This document shows positions 48,959 through 49,002 of a DNA stretch of 49,002 bases, in pieces (position 1 is the stretch's first letter; each line of letters begins with the position of its first letter). Below the pieces are notes generated by a model. It was not told the DNA's origin. It made no database searches and saw nothing but the letters and a program-made list of their open reading frames with translations. Origin of the DNA: Clostridia bacterium. Lineage in GTDB: Bacteria; Bacillota; Clostridia; Christensenellales; Borkfalkiaceae. The stretch lies in contig JAGHIT010000047.1 in assembly GCA_017887095.1 (NCBI GenBank), positions 1 to 49,002 of the forward strand, in the 5' to 3' direction. The translations under genes and the position numbers were made by a program.

Positions 48959-49002
48959 TAAACGTGAACGGCAGAGTAAAACGATTCGAATTCTTCAGTA
49001 CA

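Overview
The window looks like a chromosomal segment of a strictly anaerobic, low-oxygen Gram-positive bacterium of the class Clostridia, probably an uncultured gut lineage. The reasons are a class III (anaerobic) ribonucleotide reductase with its activase, SpoVG, WhiA, a GlgC/GlgD glycogen operon, an IspH-ribosomal protein S1 fusion, AGGAGG-type ribosome binding sites and TTGACA/TATAAT promoters. The genus is not determinable from the sequence alone.

Layout. At 1-411 is the 3' end of a large serine recombinase, the edge of a mobile element lying mostly outside the window. From 0.8 to 21.1 kb nearly all genes are on the + strand: a HAD phosphatase, purH (flanked by a small DUF1294-like membrane gene and rplI on the other strand), a Cys-rich DUF1540 peptide, an orphan solute-binding protein, a murB-PHP-whiA-dnaE-pfkA-pfkB run, nrdD-nrdG behind a tandem NrdR-box promoter, an M29 aminopeptidase, two CobW-like GTPases and an RsmB-type rRNA methyltransferase. 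From 21.1 to 48.7 kb nearly all genes are on the - strand: hflX, a XerS-like tyrosine recombinase, the glgB-glgC-glgD-glgA-glgP-amylase operon, ilvC, murC, a cold-shock protein, htpG, a flavoprotein/AroH-Cmk fusion/plsC/ispH-rpsA cluster, a DedA/TVP38 membrane protein, rnhA and proC. Exceptions on + are a DUF815 ATPase, spoVG and tRNA-Trp.

The most interesting part is around 23.4-23.8 kb. The XerS-like recombinase gene sits next to a 28-bp 11-6-11 imperfect palindrome with the architecture of a dif site. An extra identical half-site lies in the gene's own promoter, and a pair of 26-bp direct repeats brackets the dif-like site. The switch of gene orientation occurs about 2.5 kb away, so this may be a self-contained single-recombinase chromosome-dimer-resolution module at the replication terminus.

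Other points are: candidate leaderless genes whose -10 box lies 5-6 nt from the ATG (rsmB-like, xerS-like, solute-binding protein, perhaps murC); an AroH-type chorismate mutase fused to cytidylate kinase; Lys/Thr/Ser/Ala-rich tails on both GlgA (N-terminal) and GlgB (C-terminal); a His-rich CobW GTPase paired with a second GTPase fused to a DUF1980-like domain; and a 19-bp palindrome shared by two distant loci. All calls are from reading the sequence; no database search was run.
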